From Ianthella basta (taxonomy: Eukaryota > Porifera > Demospongiae > Verongiida > Ianthellidae), in NCBI GenBank assembly GCA_964019415.1, contig OZ025879.1, positions 1-64,000 on the forward strand: a stretch of 64,000 bases of DNA. Direction: 5' to 3'. The position numbers and the translations under genes were made by a program. Every line of letters begins with the position of its first letter. The stretch's first letter is position 1. Below, one piece after another: positions 25,891 to 40,000 of this stretch. Under the pieces are notes generated by a model that made no database searches, was not told the DNA's origin, and saw only the letters and a program-made list of their open reading frames with translations.

Positions 25891-27975
25891 GCAACATGAG
25901 GCAAGATATTGCAAGATGAGGCAAGAAATACCAAGATGAAGCAAGATGAGAAAGATCTAGCAAGATTAAGCAAGATGAGGCAAGATATAGCAAGATGAAG
26001 CAAGATGAGGCAAGATGAGGCAAGAAATAGCAAGATGAGGCAAGATATAGCAAGATGAGGCAAGATATTGCAAGATGAGGCAAGGAATAGCAAGATGAGG
26101 AAGATGAGGCAAGATACTGCAAGATGAGGCAAGAAATAACAAGATGAGACAAGATGAGGCAGATATAACAAGGTTAAGCAAGATGAGGCAAGACATAGCA
26201 AGATGAAGCAAGATGAGGCAAGATGAGCAAAGAAATAGCAAGATGAGTCAAGATATTGTAAGATGAGGCAAGAAATAGCAAGATGAGTCAAGATGAGGCA
26301 AGATATAGCAAGATTAAGCAAGATGAGGCAAGATATTGCAAGATGAGGCAACATGAGGTAAGATATAGCAAGATGAAGCAAGATGAGGCAAGATATAGCA
26401 AGATGAAGCAAGATAAGGCGAGATATAGCAAGATGAGGCAAAATGAGTCAAGATATTGCAAGATGAGGCAATAATAGCAAGATGAGGCAAGATGAGGCAA
26501 GATATAGCAAGATTAAGCAAGATGAGGCAAGATGAGGCAACATATTGCAAGATGAGGCAAGAAATAGTAAGATGAGGAAGATGATGCAAGATATTGCAAG
26601 ATGAGGCAAGAAATAGCAAGATGAGGAAGATGAGGCAAGATATTGCAAGATGAGGCAAAATGAGGCAAGATATAGCAAGATTAAGCAAGATGAGGCAAGA
26701 TATTGCAAGATGAGGCAAGAAATAGCAAGATGAGTCAAGATGAGGCAAGATATAGCAAGATTAAGCAAGATGAGGCAAGATGAGGCAAGATATTGCAAGA
26801 TGAGGCAACATGAGGTAAGATATAGCAAGATGAGGCAAGATGAGGCAAGATATTGCAAGATGAGGCAACATGAGGTAAGATATAGCAAGATGAAGCAAGA
26901 TGAGGCAAGATATAGCAAGATGAAGCAAGATGAGGCAAGATATTGCAAGATGAGGCAAGAAATTGCAAGATGTGGCAAGATGAGGCAAGATATTACAAGA
27001 TAAGACAAGATATAGCAAGATGAGGCAAAATGAGGCAAGATATTGCAAGATGAGGCATATAATAGCAAGATGAGGAAAGATGAGGCAAGATATAGCAAGA
27101 TTAAGCAAGATGAGGCAAGATGAGGCAAGATATAGCAAGATGAAGCAAGATGAGGCAAGAAATAGCAAGATGAGGCAAGATATAGCAAGATGAGGCAACA
27201 TATTGCAAGATGAGGCAAGAAATAGTAAGATGAGGAAGATGATGCAAGATATTGCAAGATGAGGCAAGAAATAACAAGATGAGGCAAGATGAGGCAAGAT
27301 ATAGCAAGATTAAGCAAGATGAGGCAAGATATAGCAAGATGAAGCAAGATGAGGCAAATGAGGCAAGAAATAGCAAGATGAGGCAAGATATTGCAAGATG
27401 AGGCAAGAAATAGCAAGATGAGGCGAGACGAGGCAAGATTATGTAAGATGAGGCAAGACGAGGCAAGAAATAGCAAGATGAAGCAAGATGAGGCAAGATA
27501 TAGCAAGATGAAGCAAGATGAGGCAAGACGAGGCAAGATATAGCAAGATGAAGCAAGATGAGGCAAGATGAGGCAAGATATAGCAAGATGAGGCAAGATA
27601 TAGCAAGATGAAGCAAGATGAGGCAAGATGAGGTTAGATATTGCAAGATGAGGCAAGATAAAGCAAGATGCAGAAAGATGAGGCAAGATTAGGTAAGATG
27701 AGGCAAGACGAGGCAAGCAATAGCAAGATGAAGAAAGATGAGGCAAGATATAGCAAGATGAAGCAAGATGAGGCAAGACGAGGCAAGATATAGCAAGATG
27801 AGGCAAGATGAAGCAAGATGAGGCAAGATGAGGCAAGAAATAGCAAGATGAGGCAAGATATTGCAAGATGAGACAAGATATAGTAAGATGAGGCAAAATG
27901 AGTCAAGATATTGCAAGATGAGGCAAGAAATAGCAAGATAAGGCAAGATGAGGCAAGATATAGCAAGATTAAGGA
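25819..27975 (-). repeat. Decamer array B (GATGAGGCAA / GATATAGCAA / GATTAAGCAA)
   Basis: On the plus strand the array is a run of 10-bp units, mostly GATGAGGCAA, GATATAGCAA, GATATTGCAA, GAAATAGCAA, GATGAAGCAA and GATTAAGCAA. Occasional contractions (for example GAGGAAGATGAGG) break the phase. The minus strand has no stop codons in the common units, so frames of up to 482 residues of type LPHLAISCLILPHLA appear. These are not genes. Confidence 0.95.
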
Positions 27976-28338
27976 AGATTTAGTTTTCGCGATGTAACTC
28001 TGCACCAGATGGGTTTATCAAAAGCGGTCACATGGAAAACTTCGATGATGTAATTGTGCACGGTTCTGTGTAATTTCATTTGCTTTTAGCCTCTCCCACG
28101 AAGTCGATCGGCGATTTTCTGCGTTTTCATAGGTACTCTTGTCGGCAGCGAGTCTTCGTCAAGGAAGCCGTCAGAGAAAATCTTGTTGCGCAGAATTGAA
28201 GTACAAGAATGCAGCTTCAATTACATATACAGCTTGTTTTGTGCAGATTCTATCTGCAGGATAAAGAGCAAAGAATACGAAGGACAAAAATCGGCCCGCA
28301 TTGTTTACTTAGGACATAACCCACATGCAAAGGCATGA
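27976..28338. other. Unique 0.36-kb island inside the decamer arrays
   Basis: Ordinary mixed-composition DNA between two decamer arrays. It has no open frame beyond a few dozen codons and no terminal repeats, tRNA or recognisable transposon signature. A weak internal direct repeat is visible (CGATGTAACTCTGCAC near 27,990 and GATGATGTAATTGTGCAC near 28,045). It could be a remnant of the original locus or of an inserted element; I do not recognise it. Confidence 0.5.
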
Positions 28339-31300
28339 CAGAGCAAGAAGAAGAAAGATGAGGCAAGAAATAGCAAGATGAGGCAAGATGAGGCAAGATA
28401 TTGCAAGTTGAGGCAAGAAAAAGCAAGAAGAAGCAAGATGAGGCAAGATATAGCAAGAAGAAGAAAGATGAGGCAAGAAATAGCAAGATGAGGCAAGATG
28501 AGGCAAAATATTGCAAGTTGAGGCAAGATATAGCAAGAAGAAGCAAGATGAGGCAAGAAATAGCAAGATATTGCAAGATGAGGCAAGATATAGCAAGATG
28601 AGGCAAGATATTGCAAGATGAGGCAAGAAATAGCAAGATGAGGCAAGATATTGCAAGATGAGGCAAGATATAAAAAGAAGAAGCAAGATGAGGCAAGATG
28701 AGGCAAGATACTGCAAGATGAGGCAAAATATAGCAAGAAGCAAGATGAGGCAAGAAATAGCAAGATGAGGCAAGATGAGGCAAGATATAGCAAGAAAAAG
28801 CAAGATGAGGCAAGAAATAGCAAGATGAGGCAAGATGAGGCAAGATATTGCAAGATGAGGCAAGATATAGCAAGAAAAAGCAAGATGAGGCAGGAAATAG
28901 AAAGATGAGGCAAGATGAGGCAAGATAAACCAAGATTAAGCAAGATGAGGGAAGATGAGGCATGATAGAGCAAGATGAAGCAAGATGAGGCAAGATGAGG
29001 CTAGAATTAGCAAGATGAGGCCAGATGAGGCAAGATATTGAGAGATGAGGCTAGATATAGCAAGAAGAAGCAAGATGAGGCAAGATGAGGCAAGATATTG
29101 AGAGATGAGGCAAGATATAGCAAGAAGAAGCAAGATGAGGGAAGATGAGGCAAGACATAGCATGATGAAGCAAGATGAGGCAAGATGAGGCAAGAAATAG
29201 CAAGATGAGGCAAGATACAGCAAGTTGAGGCAAGATATTGCAAGATGAGGCAAGAAATAGCAAGATGAGGCAAGATGAGGCAAGATTAGGTAAGATGAGG
29301 CAAGATATAGCAAGATTAAGCAAGATGAGGCTAGATGAGGCAAGAAACAGCAAGATGAGGCAAGATGAGGCAAAATATTGCAAGATGAAGCAAGATATAG
29401 CAAGAAGAAGCAAGATAAGGCAAGATATTGCAAGATGAAGCAAGATGAGGCCAGATGAGGCAAGAAATAGCAAGATGAGGTAAGATGAGGCAGATATTGC
29501 ATGATGAGGCAAGATATAGCAAGAAGAAGCAAGATGAGGCAAAATATTGCAAGATGAGGCAAGAAATAGCAAGATGAGGCAAGATGAGGCAAGAAGAAGC
29601 AAGATGAGGCAAGATATAGCAAGAAGAAGCAAGATGAGGCAAGATATAGCAAGAAGAAGCAAGATGAGGCAAGAAATAGCAAGATGAGGCAAGATGAGGC
29701 AAGATATTGCAAGATGAGGCAAGATATAGCAAGAAGAAGAAAGATGAGGCAAGAAATAGCAAGATGAGGCAAGATGAGGCAAAATATTGCAAGTTGAGGC
29801 AAGATAAAGCAAGAAGAAGCAAGATGAGGCAAGAAATAGCAAGATGAGGCAAGATGACGCAAGATATTGCAAGATAAGGCAAGAAATAGCAAGATATTGC
29901 AAGATGAGGCAAGATATAGCAAGATGAGGCAAGATATTGCAAGATGAGGCCAAGAAATAGCAAGATGAGGCAAGATATTGCTAGATGAGGCAAGATATAG
30001 AAAGAAGAAGCAAGATGAGGCAAGATACTGCAAGATGAGGCAAGATATAGCAAGAAGCAAGATGAGGCAAGAAATAGCAAGATGAGGCAAGATGAGGCAA
30101 GATATTGCAAGATGAGGCAAGATATAGCAAGAAAAAGCAAGATGAGGCAAGAAATAGCAAGATGAGGCAAGATGAGGCAAGAAATAGCAAGATGAGGCAA
30201 GATGAGGCAAGATATTGCAAGATGAGGCAAGCAATAGCAAGATCAGGCAAAATGAGTCAAGATATTGCAAGATGAGGCAGGAAATAGCAAGATGAGGCAA
30301 GATGAGGCAAGATATTGCAAGATGAGGCAAGATATAGCAAGAAGAAGAAAGATGAGGCAAAAAATAGCAAGATCAGGCAAGATGAGGCAAAATATTGCAA
30401 GTTGAGGCAAGATAAAGCAAGAAGAAGCAAGATGAGGCAAGAAATAGCAAGATGAGGCAAGATGACGCAAGATATTGCAAGATAAGGCATGAAATAGCAA
30501 GATATTGCAAGATGAGGCAAGATATAGCAAGATGAGGCAAGATATTGCAAGATGAGGTAAGAAATAGCAAGATGAGGCAAGATATTGCAAGACGAGGCAA
30601 GATATAGAAAGAAGAAGCAAGATGAGGCAAGATGAGGCAAGATACTGCAAGATGAGGCAAGATATAGCAAGAAGCAAGATGAGGCAAGAAATAGCAAGAT
30701 GAGGCAAGATATAGCAAGATGAGGCACGATGAGGCAAGATATTGCAAGATGAGGCAAGATATAGCAAGAAAAAGCAAGATGAGGCAAGAAATAGCAAGAT
30801 GAGGCAAGATGAGGCAAGAAATAGCAAGATGAGGCAAGATGAGGCAAGATATTGCAAGATGAGGCAAGCAATAGCAAGATCAGGCAAAATGAGTCAAGAT
30901 ATTGCAAGATGAGGCAGGAAATAGAAAGATGAGGCAAGATGAGGCAAGATATACCAAGATTAAGCAAGCTGAGGGAAGATGAGGCATGATAGAGCAAGAT
31001 GAAGCAAGATGAGGCAAGATGAGGCTAGAATTAGCAAGATGAGGCAAGATGAGGCAAGATATTGCAAGATGAGGCCAGATATAGCAAGAAGAAGCAAGAT
31101 GAGGCAAGATGAGGCAAGATATTGAGAGATGAGGCAAGATATAGCAAGAAGAAGCAAGATGAGGCAAGATATAGCAAGAAGAAGCAAGATGAGGCAAGAT
31201 ATAGCAAGAAGAAGCAAGATGAGGCAAGAAATAGCAAGATGTGGCAAGATGAGGCAAGATATTGCAAGATGAGGCAAGAAATAGCAAGATTAGGCAAGAT

Positions 31301-34300
31301 GAGGCAAGAAGAAGCAAGATGAGGCAAGATATAGCAAAAAGAAGCAAGATGAGGCAAGAAATAGCAAGATGAGGCACGATATTGCAAGATGAGGCAAGAT
31401 ATAGCAAGAAGAAGCAAGATGAGGCAAGAAAGAGCAAGATATTGCAGGATGAGGCAAGATATAGCAAGCTGAGGCAAGATATTACAAGATGAGGCAAGAA
31501 ATAGCAAGATGAGGCAAGATGAGGCAAGATATTGCAAGAAGAGGCAAGATATAGCTAGAAGAAACAAGATGAGGCAAGATGAGGCAAGATATTGCAAGAT
31601 GAGGCAAGATATAGCAAGAAGCAAGATGAGGCAAGAAATAGCAAGATGAGGCAAGATGAGGCAAGATATTGCAAGATGAGGCAAGATATAGCAAGAAGAA
31701 AGATGAGGCAAGAAATAGGAAGATGAGGCAAGATGAGGCAAGATATTGCAAGATGAGGCAAGAAATAGCAAGATATTGCAAGATGAGGCAAGAAATAGCA
31801 AGATATTGCTAAATGAGGCAAGAAATAGCAAGATATTGCAAGATGAGGCAAGATATTGTAAGATGAGGCAAGATATAGCTAGAAGAAACAAGATGAGGCA
31901 AGATGAGGCAAGATATTGCAAGATGAGGTAAGATATAGCAAGAAGCTAGATGAGGCAAGAAATAGCAAGATGAGGCAAGATGAGGCAAGATATTGCAAGA
32001 TGAGGCAAGATATAGAAAGAAAAAGCAAGATGAGGTAGGATGAGGCAAGAAATAGCAAGATGAGACAAGAGGAGGCAAGATATTGCAAGATGAGGCAAGG
32101 AATAGCAAGATGAGGCAAAATGAGTCAAGATATTGCAAGATGAGGCAGGAAATAGAAAGATGAGGCAAGATGAGGCAAGATATACCAAGATTAAGCAAGA
32201 TGAGGGAAGATGAGGCAAGATAGAGCAAGATGAAGCAAGACGAGGCAAGATGAGGCTAGAAATAGCAAGATGAGGCAAGATGAGGCAAGATATTACAAGA
32301 TGAGGCAAGATGAGGCAAGATATAGCAAGAAGAAGCAAGATGAGGGAAAATGAGGCAAGATATAGCATGATGAAGCAAGATGAGGCAAGATGAGGCAAGA
32401 TATAGCAAGATGAGGCAAGATATAGCAAGATGAGGCAAGATACTGCAAGATGAGGCAAGAAATAGCAAGATGAGGCAAGATGAGGCAAGATTAGGTAAGA
32501 TGAGGCAAGATATAGCAAGATTAAGGAAGATGAGGCAAGATGAGGCAAAATATTGCAAGATGACGCAAGATATAGCAAGAAGAAGCAAGATAAGGCAAGA
32601 TACAGCAAGAAGAAGCAAGATGAGGCCAGATAAGGCACGAAATAGCAAGATGAGGCAAGATGAGGCAAGATATTGCAAGATGAGGCAAGATATAGCAAGA
32701 TCAGGCAAAATGAATCAAGATATTGCAAGATGAGGCAGGAAATAGAAAGATGAGGCAAGATGAGGCAAGATATACCAAGATTAAGCAAGATGAGGGAAGA
32801 TGAGGCATGATAGAGCAATATGAAGCAAGATGAGGCAAGATGAGGCTAGAATTAGCAAGATGAGGCAAGATGAGGCAAGATATTGCAAGATGACGCAAGA
32901 TATAGCAAGAAGAAGCAAGATGAGGCAAGATGAGGCAAGATATTGCAAGATGAGGCAAGATATAGCAAGAAGAAGCGAGATGAGGGAAGATGAGGCAAGA
33001 TATAGCATGATGAAGCAAGATGAGGCAAGATGAGGCAAGAAATAGCAAGATGAGGCAAGATACAGCAAGATGAGGCAAGATATTGCAAGATGAGGCAAGA
33101 AATAGCAAGATGAGGCAAGATGAGGCAAGATTAGGTAAGATGAGGCAAGATATAGCAAGATTAAGCAAGATGAGGCTAGATGAGGCAAGAAACAGCAAGA
33201 TGAGGCAAGATGAGGCAAAATATTGCAAGATGAAGCAAGATATAGCAAGAAGAAGCAAGATAAGGCAAGATATTGCAAGATGAGGCAAGAAATAGCAAGA
33301 TGAGGCAAGATAAGGCAAGATTAGGTAAGATGAGGCAAGATATAGCAAGATAAGGAAGACATAGCAAGAAGAAGCAAGATGAGGCAAGATATTGCAAGAT
33401 GAGGCAAGAAATAGCAAGATATTGCTAGATGAGGCAAGATATAGCAAGATGAGGCTAAATATTGCAAGATGAGGCAAGAAATAGCAGGATGAGGCAAGAT
33501 GAGGCAAGATATTGCAAGATGAGGCAAGATATTGCAAGATGAGGCAAGATATAGCAAGAAGAAAGACGAGGCAAGAAATAGCAAGATGAGGCAAGATGAG
33601 GCAAGATATTGCAAGATGAGGCAAGAAATAGCAAGATAAGGCAAGATGAGGCAAGAAATAGCAAGATGGGGCAGATGCAGCAAGATATTGCAAGATGAGG
33701 CAAGAAACAGCAAGATGAGGCAAAATGAGTCAAGATATTACAAGATGAGGCAAGAAATAGCAAGATATTGTAAGATGAGGCAAGATATAGCAAGATGAAG
33801 CAAGATATTGCAAGATTAGGCAAGAAATAGCAAGATATAGCAAGATGAGGCAAGATATTGCAAGATGAGGCAAGAATAACAAGAAGAAGCAAGATGAGGC
33901 AAGATGAGGCAAGATATTGCAAGACAAAGAAAGATGAGGCGAGATATAGCAAGATGAAGCAAGATGAGGCAAGATGAGGCAAGAAATAGTAAGATAAAGC
34001 AAGATGAGGCAAGAAATAGCAAGATGAGGCAAGATGAGGCAAGATATTGCAAGATGAGGCAAGATATAAAAAGAAGAAGCAAGATGAGGCTAGATATTGG
34101 AAGGTGAGGCAAGAAATAGCAAGATGAGGCAAGATGAGGCAATATGAGGCAAGAAATAGCAAGATGAGGCAAGATGAGGCAAGAAATAGCAATATGAGGC
34201 AAGATGAGGGAAGAAATAGCAAGATGAGGCAAGATGAGGCAAGATATTGCAAGATGAGGCAAGAAATAGCAAGATGAGGCAAGATGAGGCAAGATATTGC

Positions 34301-37055
34301 AAGAAGAGGCAAGATATAGCAAGAACAAGAAAGATGAGGCAAGATATAGCAAGATTAAGCAAGATCAGGCAAGATGAGGCAAGAAATAGCAAGATGAGGC
34401 AAGATATTGCAAGATGAGGCAAGATATAGCAAGAAGAAGCAAGATGAGCCTAGATATTGCAAGATGAGGCAAGAAATAGCAAGATGAGGCAAGATGAGGC
34501 AAGATATTGCAAGATGAGGCAATATGAGGCAAGAAATAGCAACATGAGGCAAGAAATAGCAAAATCAGGCAAGATGAGGGAAGAAATAGCAAGATGAGGC
34601 AAGATGAGGCAAGATATTGCAAGATGAGGCAAGAAATAGCAAGATGAGGCAAGATATAGCAAGAAGAAGCAAGATGAGGCAAGATTGTGCAAGATCAGGC
34701 AAGAAATAGCAAGATCAGGCAAGATGAGGCAAGATATTGCAAGATGAGCCAAGATATAGCAAGAAGAAGCAAGATGAGGCAAGATATATCAAGATTAAGC
34801 AAGATGAGGCAAGATGAGGCAAGAAATAGCAAGATGAGGCAAGATATTGCAAGATGAGGCAAGATATAGCAAGAAGAAGCAAAATGAGGCAAGATATAGC
34901 AAGAAGAAGCAAGATGAGGCAAGAAATAGCAAGATTAGGCAAGGTGAGGCAAGATATTGCAAGATGAGGCAAGAAATAGCAAGATATTGCTAGATGAGGC
35001 AAGATAATGCAAGATGAGGCTAGATATTGCAAGAAGAGGCAAGAAATAGCAAGATGAGGCAAGATGAGTCAAGATATTGCAAGAAGAGGCAAGATATAGC
35101 AAGAACAAGCAAGATGAGGCAAGATATAGCAAGATTAAGCAAGATGAGGCAAGATGAGGCAAGAAATAGCAAGATGAGGCGTGATGAGGCAAGATATTGC
35201 AAGATGAGGCAAGATATAGCAAGAAGAAGCAAGATGAGCCTAGATATTGCAAGATGAGGCAAGAAATAGCAAGATGAGGCAAGATGAGGCAAGATATTGC
35301 AAGATGAGGCAATATGAGGCAAGAAATAGCAACATGAGGCAAGAAATAGCAAAATCAGGCAAGATGAGGGAAGAAATAGCAAGATGAGGCAAGATGAGGC
35401 AAGATATTGCAAGATGAGGCAAGAAATAGCAAGATGAGGCAAGATATAGCAAGAAGAAGCAAGATGAGGCAGGATTTTGCAAGATGAGGCAAGAAATAGC
35501 AATATCAGGCAAGATGAGGCAAGATATTGCAAGATGAGCCAAAATATAGGAAGAAGAAGCAAGATGAGGCAAGATATACCAAGATTAAGCAAGATGAGGC
35601 AAGATGAGGCAAGAAATAGCAAGATGAGGCAAGATATAGCAAGAAGAAGCAAAATGAGGCAAGATATAGCAAGAAGAAGCAAGATGAGGCAAGAAATAGC
35701 AAGATTAGGCAAGGTGAGGCAAGATATTGCAAGTTGAGGCAAGAAATAGCAAGATATTGCTAGATGAGGCAAGATATAGCAAGATGAGGCAAGATATTGC
35801 AAGATGCGGCAAGAAATAGCGAGATGAGGTAAGATGAGGCAAGATATTACAAGATGAGGCAAGATATAGCAAGAAGAAGCAAGATGAGGCAAGATGAGGC
35901 AAGATATTGCAAGATGAGGCAAGATATAGCAAGATGAGGCTAGATATTGCAAGATGAGGCAAGAAATAGCAAGATATTTCAAGATGAGGCAAGATATAGC
36001 AAGATGAGGCAAGATATTGCAAGATGCGGCAAGAAATAGCGAGATGAGGCAAGATGAGGCAAGATATTACAAGATGAGGCAAGATATAGCAAGAAGAAGC
36101 AAGATGAGGCAAGATGAGGCAAGATATTGCAAGATGAGGCAAGATATAGCAAGAAGCAAGATGAGGCAAAAAACAGCAAGATGAGGCAAGATGAGGCAAG
36201 ATGAGGTAAGACATAGCAAGATGAGGCAAGATGAGGCAAGATATAGCAAGAGGAAGCAAGATGAGGCAAGATGAGGCAAGATATAGCAAGAGGAAGCAAG
36301 ATGAGGTAAGAAGAGGCAAGATATTGCAAGATTAGGCAAGATATAGCAAGCAGCAAGATGAGGCAAGAAATAGCTAGATGAGGCAAGATGAGGCAAGATA
36401 TTGCAAGATGAGGCAGGAGATAGCAAGAAGCAAGATGAGGCAAGAAATAGCAAGATGAGGCAAGATGAGGCAAGAAATAGCAAGATGAGGCAAGATGAGC
36501 CAAGATATTGCAAGATGAGGCAAGAAGTAGCAAGATATTGCAAGATGAGGCAAGATTAAGCAAGATGAGGCAAGATATTGCAAGATGAGGCAAGAAATAG
36601 CAAGATGAGGCAAAATGAGGCAAGATATTGCATGAAGAGGCAAGATATAGCAAGATGAGGCAAAATGAGTCAAGATATTGCCAAATTAGGCAAGATGAGG
36701 CAAGATATGGCAAGATTAAGCAAGATGAGGCAAGATGAGGCAAGATACAGCAAGATGAAGCAAGATGAGGCAATATATATGAGGCAAGCAATAGCAAGAT
36801 GAGGCAAGAAATAGCAAGATGAGGCAAGATGAGGCAAGATTAGGTAAGATGAGGCAAGATATAGCAAGATTAAGCAAGATGAGGCTAGATGAGGCAAGAT
36901 GAGGCATGATACTGCAAGATGAGGTAAGATATAGCAAGAAGAAGCAAGATGAGGCAAGAAATAGCAAGATGAGGCAAGATGAGGCAAGAAAAAGCAAGAT
37001 GAGGCAAGATGAGGCAAGATATTGCAAGATGCGGCAAGAAATAGAAAGATGAGGC
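28339..37055 (-). repeat. Decamer array C (with GAAGAAGCAA units)
   Basis: Same decamer framework as array B with an added common unit GAAGAAGCAA. Typical order is GATGAGGCAA, GATATAGCAA, GAAGAAGCAA, GATGAGGCAA, GAAATAGCAA, GATGAGGCAA, GATATTGCAA. Blocks of about 0.3-2 kb recur (for example the segments ending in CATGATAGAGCAA near 28,965, 30,985 and 32,805). Long minus-strand frames result from the absence of stop codons, as in array B. Confidence 0.95.
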
Positions 37056-40000
37056 AAGATGAGACAAGACGAGGCAAGATGAGATAAGACAAGTCAAGAT
37101 GAGACAAGATGAGGAAGACGAGACAATATGAGGCAAGATAAGACAAGATGAGGCAAGATGAGACAAGATGAGACAAGATGAGGCAAGATGAGGCAAGACA
37201 AGACAAGATGAGACAATATGAGACAAGATGACGCAAGATGAGACGAGATTTAGCAAGATGAGGTAAGATGAGGAAAGATTTGGCAAGATGATGCAAGATT
37301 TGGCAAGATGAGACAAGACGAGACAAGATGAGGCAAGATGAGACCAGATGAAGTAAGACAAGACAAGACGAGGCAAGATGAGATAAGACAAGTCAAGATG
37401 AGACAAGATGAGGAAGACGAGACAATATGAGGCAAGATAAGACAAAATGAGGCAAGATGAGACAAGAAGAGACAAGATGAGGCAAGATGAGACAAGACGA
37501 GACAAGATGAGGCAAGATGAGGCAAGACGAGACAAGATGAGGCGAGATGAGGCAAGATGAGGCAAGATGAGACAAGACGAGACAAGATGAGGCAAGACAA
37601 GACAAGATGAGGAAAGAAGAAGCAAGATGAAGCAAGATGAGACAAGATGAGGCAAGATGAGGCAAGATGAGGCAAGATGAGGTAAGATGAGACAAGATGA
37701 CGCAAGACGAGACAAGATGAGGCCCGATGAGACAAGATGAAGCAAGACAAGACAAGATGAGGCAAGATGAGGCAAGATGAGGCAAGATGAGGTAAGATGA
37801 GACAAGATGAAGCATGATGAGACAAGCAGAGGCAAGATGAGACAAGATGAGACAAGATGAGGCAAGATGAGACAAGACGAGACCAGATGAGGCAAAATAA
37901 GGCAAGATGAGACCAGATGAAGCAAGACGAGACAAGATGAGGCAAGACAAGGCAAGATGAGGCAAGATGAGACAAGATGAGGCAAGATGAGACAAGATGA
38001 GGCAAGATGAGGCAAGATGAGGCAAGATGAGACAAGATGAGGCAAGATGAGACAAGATGAGGCAAAATGAGACAAGATGAGGCAAGATGAGAAAGATGAG
38101 GCAAGATGAGGCAAGATGAGGCAAGATGAGGCAAGACGAGACCAGATGAGGAAAGATGAGGCAAGATGAAGCAAGATGAGGCAAAATAAGGCAAGATGAG
38201 ACCAGATGAAGCAAGACGCGACAAGATGAGGCAAGACAAGGCAAGATGAGGCAAGATGAGACAAGATGAGGCAAGATGAGACAAGATGAGGCAAGATGAG
38301 ACAAGATGAGGCAAGATCAATCAAGTAAGACAAGATGAGGCAAGATCAGGCAAGATGAGACAAGATAAGGCAATATGAGGCAAGATGAGACAAGATGAGG
38401 CAAGATGAGAGAAGATGAGACAAGATGAAGAAAGATCAGGCAAGATGAGACAAGACGAGGTAAGATGAGACAAGATGAAGCAAGACAAGACAAGATGAGA
38501 CAAGATGAGGCAAGATGAGGCAAGATGAGAGAAGATGCAGCAAGATGAGACAAGATGAGGCACAATGAGGCAAGATGAGACAAGATGAGTTAAATTGAGG
38601 TAAGATGAGACAAGATGAAGCAAGATGAGACAAGACGAGGTAAGATGAGACAAGATGAAGCAAGATGAGACAAGATGAGGTAAGATGATGCAAGATGAGG
38701 CAAGATGAGAAAAGATGAGGCAAGATGAGACGACATGAGACGACATTTGGCAAGATGAGGTAAGATGAGGAAAGATTGAGCAAGATGATACAAGATGTAA
38801 AATTGGCAAGATGAGGCAAGATGAAGCAAGACGAGACAAGATGAGACAAGATGAGGCAAGATGAGACAAGATGAGGCAAGATGAGGCAAGATGAAGCTTG
38901 ATGAGGCAATATGAGACAAGATGAGGAAATATGAGACGAGCTGAAGTAAGATGAGACAAGATGAGGCAAGATGAGAGAAGATGAAGCAAGACAAGACAAG
39001 ATGAGGCAAGATGAGGAAAGGTTTGGCAAGATGAGACAACATGAAGGAAGACGAGACAAGATGAGGCAAGATGAGACAAGAAGATGCAAGATGAGACAAG
39101 ACGAGACTAGATGAGGTAAGATGAGGCAAGATGAGACAAGATGAGGCAAGATGAGACAAGATGAGGCAAGACGAGACAAGATGAGGCAAGATGAGACAAC
39201 ACGAGACAAGATGAGGTAAGATGAGGCAAGACGAGACAAGATGATGCAAGATGAGACGAGATGAGACGAGATGAGGTAAGATTAGAAAAGATTTGGCAAG
39301 ATGATACAAGATGAAGCAAGACGAGACAAGATGAGGCAAGATGAGACAAGATGAGGCAAGATGAGACAACATGAGACAAGATGAGGTAAGATGAGGCAAG
39401 ACGAGGCAAGATGAGGCAAGATGAGACAAGATGATGCAAGATGAGACAAGATGAGATGAGAATTGGCAGGATGAGGTAAGATGAGGAAAGATTTGGAAAG
39501 ATGATACAAGTTGAAGCAAGACGAGACAAGATGAGGCAAGATCAGACAAGACGAGACATGATGAGGCAAGATGAGACCAGATGAAGTAAGACAAGACAAG
39601 ATGAGGCAAGATGAGACAAGACGAGGCAAGATGAGGCAAGATGAGGAAGACGAGACAAGATGAGGCAAGATGAGACCAGATGAGGCAAGATGACACAAGA
39701 TGAGACATGATGAGGCAAGATGAGATAAGACGAGACAAGATGAGGCAAGATGAGGGAAGATGAGGCAAGATGAGACAAGACGAGACAAGATGAGGCAAGA
39801 TCAGACAAGATGAAGCAAGATGAGACAAGATGAAGCAAAATCAGAAAAGATGAGACAAGATGAGGCAAGATGAGGCAAGATGAGACAAGACGAGACAAGA
39901 TGAGGCAAGATGAGGCAAGACGAGACTAGATGAGGAAGGATGAGGGAAGATGAGGCAAGATGAGACAAGACAAGACAAGATGAGGCAAGACAAGACAAGA

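Noticed and set aside
26448..27896. 482-codon minus-strand frame (LPHLAISCLILPHLA type) and dozens like it
   Set aside because: It follows the 10-bp repeat exactly, exists in parallel in other frames, and has no non-repeat domain. It is open only because the unit lacks stop codons.
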